A DNA stretch of 64,000 bases from Spirodela intermedia. Lineage: Eukaryota > Streptophyta > Magnoliopsida > Alismatales > Araceae. The stretch spans positions 2,328,501-2,392,500 of the forward strand of contig LR746273.1 of NCBI GenBank assembly GCA_902729315.2, written 5' to 3'. Shown piece by piece: positions 62,201-64,000 of the stretch. The first letter of the stretch is position 1, and each line of letters begins with the position of its first letter. The notes under the pieces are model-generated. The model did no database searches. It worked only from the letters and a program-made list of their open reading frames with translations, and was not told where the DNA came from. The position numbers and the translations under genes were made by a program.

Positions 62201-64000
62201 GAAATTATTGTTACTTTTGGTGTAACATTGATTATTTTAACTGAAACCAACTTACTGTGATTCTTGTTTTTTCTTTCCTCTGTATTCTGTGCGCTTTTAT
62301 AATGATTCATTATTTGATGTCGCTTCGTTAATTTGCTTTCCATTTGTCTGGCTTTTTGCAGAACATACGGATTTATTCTAACCGTGGAGGATTTATCCCC
62401 CAATATAGGTGTACTATGGTGAGCTCATGGAGGACACTTTCCTCTTAATTGACGACTATTACTTCTTCTGTGCCATCCGCTCATGCAAAAAGAATCAAAC
62501 ATGATTAACTTTTTGTTTGTTTACTAATGAACAGATGGAATCAACTTTTGGTTTCCTGTTATTATTCTTAAAACCAATATTTGAATTAATTCACAAGGTC
62601 CATCTTTTATGTTTGCTCACGTATCTCATGATGTATTGCAGGTACTTCTTTGCAGAGGTCTTTGAAATTTTCAGGGGTTTCTTTCTGATAGTTTTTAATA
62701 TAAATATTCTCTTCATGCTATTGCCACTGGCCATACGTCTGAGTCATCGTCCATGCTTTCTTGCATTCGTATATGTCGCCATCTCTTCAATGCTCAAGTC
62801 ATATCCTTCGGTAAGATTTTACATTTCATTTGATATCAATCTATTGTTGATCAGATTAGATTTTTAATGTACTGCGAATGAGCTTTAATATTTGGAAACA
62901 AGGTTTTCCATGAACTTTCATTTCTATTCCATTCTTAATATTTTTAATACTTTTAGCCTATTTTTGTGTTATTTTAAAAGTCGTATCCTCTTATATGGCC
63001 TTGATCTGAATTTCGTGTCCTCTTTTCTGTGGTTTACATTTGCCATCTTCATTATTTTATGTCGAGTCAAACTATGATTTATCTAATGACTACTTATATA
63101 TATCCTACCAATGCATATATATCCCCTGAAATTTTGCCGCTTGTAATTTGTGGCTCAGTTAGTTCACACAATTCTCGTATGAAAAATTTATCATACCCTT
63201 TATCTGGAACTGGGGATGTAGATGGCAACTTAGAATCCTATACTCCATTATTTTCGGAGCTCACACCATGTGGATAATGCTTCAAATATTTGAATGTTTT
63301 GAATGAGAATAATATGTTTGCTCAAAGATTTAACTGAATTTATGTTCATTAATTTTTTTATATGTTGATAAAGCAGTTTATTGTGCAGATTCTTCCAGAA
63401 AGCATATTATGTATGCTTATCGATATCTTATTTGGTTAAAAATGGAAATAAAATTATATGTTTCATAAAATACAGACGAAAAGCTTTTATAAACGGCAAT
63501 GAAATTTTACGTTTAGAGTTCTGGGCACAGGACAGCAGGCAACTAGTGGTTGATGGATGATCGACAGCAGCTAGTGAGTGGGCTTTCCTTTTAAGTGGCT
63601 TATTTTGACTCGTAATGTTGCCACGAAGGATCCTTTTGCAACGCAACTGATGTTCGTTCTATGATAGAATTATTCCTAGAAGTGCAAATCATGCGGTTTC
63701 TTCAAGGATTCTTTCTACTCGATTTGGATTTACCTGTAAATATTATAATTAAGCTCAATTAACATCACTGTTACATCTTTTGATTCAAAGGTTGGGGATT
63801 CTGCTCTATACTTGGGTCTTCTGGCCTTGTTCATTAACGAGCTTCAAGGTAAATGATTTGATTTTATTTTTTTGAAAAAAATCAATCCATCACAAGCCCA
63901 GTTCTTTCTAGTGTCGCCTGTTCTTGGTTGACCACACTCCATTCTGATGATGAAAATGTTCTTGGCTCATCCACAGAGCTCCGTTTTTCCTTCTTGATTT
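56264..64000 (+). CDS. PIGU: PIG-U / CDC91 GPI transamidase subunit, 3' end cut by window
   Basis: PIG-U is a multi-spanning ER subunit of the GPI transamidase complex, thought to help recognise the GPI lipid when it is attached to proteins. Exons: 56264-56429, 56525-56572, 58182-58242, 58363-58395, 58622-58746, 59126-59260, 60876-60952, 61054-61250, 62362-62418, 62642-62810, 63791-63848, 63977-64000 (continues). All phases agree. About 383 residues are visible of the ~430-460 usual for the family. Family blocks: RPEVATPLTS, EGYWLKKLGMSPYSG, YHGSPLLLAILGPL, LIFLWNPMGILASVGMSTSA, RLVPLSAFGWAIATHLSLYP, LTVEDLSPNIGVLWYFFAEV and LKSYPSVGDSALYLGL. Hydrophobic helices run throughout. The start is the first ATG (MAERREAGGGMATTARYW); Met11 is an alternative. 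The C-terminal ~60-70 residues lie outside the window. Confidence 0.95.
56573..58181 (+). other. PIG-U intron 2
   Basis: A 1609 bp AT-rich GT-AG intron. No nested gene recognised; the ORF at 57314-57679 is not supported. Confidence 0.75.
59519..59641 (+). other. exon-like stop-terminated stretch in PIG-U intron 6
   Basis: After a good acceptor (TTTCGCAG, ending at 59519) the sequence reads, in the phase set by PIG-U exon 6, PKFLTEQWVCGFTLMVEFLV, then KGGRNKQIFSWLLHC and IRPQE, ending with a TAA at 59640-59642. This could be an alternative terminal exon giving a shortened PIG-U of roughly 230 residues. It does not match the conserved PIG-U continuation, which is at 60876. Confidence 0.35.
62811..63790 (+). 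other. PIG-U intron 10
   Basis: A 980 bp, very T-rich intron ending TCAAAG. No nested feature seen. Confidence 0.75.

Overview
This is nuclear DNA of a flowering plant. The evidence is spliceosomal genes with GT-AG (and one GC-AG) introns, a DYW-class pentatricopeptide protein, a CBF/DREB1 factor, a plant-type CDKA kinase with PSTAIRE, a SEUSS-like corepressor, Ty1/copia fragments, and very many (GA)n/(CT)n microsatellites. Coding exons of several genes (UDP-rhamnose synthase, PPR-DYW, BAG, ARM, CBF) are strongly GC-rich at third positions while introns and spacers are AT-rich. That, together with the CDKA sequence, suggests a monocot or early-diverging angiosperm; this lineage call is an inference.

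Layout. 1-2330: decayed copia material on the minus strand (LTR, tRNA-Met primer site, RNase H remnant, second LTR) with an inverted RT patch. 3066-3976 (+): last exons of KU80. 4655-7440 (+): UER1/NRS-ER. 8349-10217 (-): NodH-like membrane sulfotransferase. 13851-19413 (+): PGAP3/PER1 GPI-lipid remodelling factor, with a 3.8 kb first intron. 19704-21560 (-): intronless PPR-DYW gene, tail-to-tail with PGAP3. 22451-28446 (-): CDKA in eight exons. 28.5-34.9 kb: gene-poor, with a copia gag-like relic and ambiguous exon-like stretches. 34950-35636 (-): CBF/DREB1. 35.6-43.0 kb: gene-poor, packed with microsatellites and a recurring ~40 bp CGTCA-N3-TGACG-containing motif. 43032-44100 (+): BAG co-chaperone. 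46635-48341 (+): intronless ARM-repeat protein. 49748-55629 (+): SEUSS-like corepressor in nine exons. 56264 to the window end (+): PIG-U, GPI transamidase subunit, running off the edge.

The genes do not form an operon-like or clustered pathway. Two of them (PGAP3 and PIG-U) act on GPI-anchored proteins in the ER/Golgi, but they are about 37 kb apart with unrelated genes between, so I read this as coincidence. The least explained sequence is the 36-42.5 kb block upstream of the CBF gene: short same-strand motif copies, tandem and direct repeats, G-boxes and W-box cores. A second oddity is a splice-compatible, stop-terminated exon-like stretch inside PIG-U intron 6 that could give a truncated isoform.

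Exon boundaries were worked out by hand from reading frame, splice consensus and remembered family sequence. Most are phase-consistent throughout, but no transcript evidence was available.
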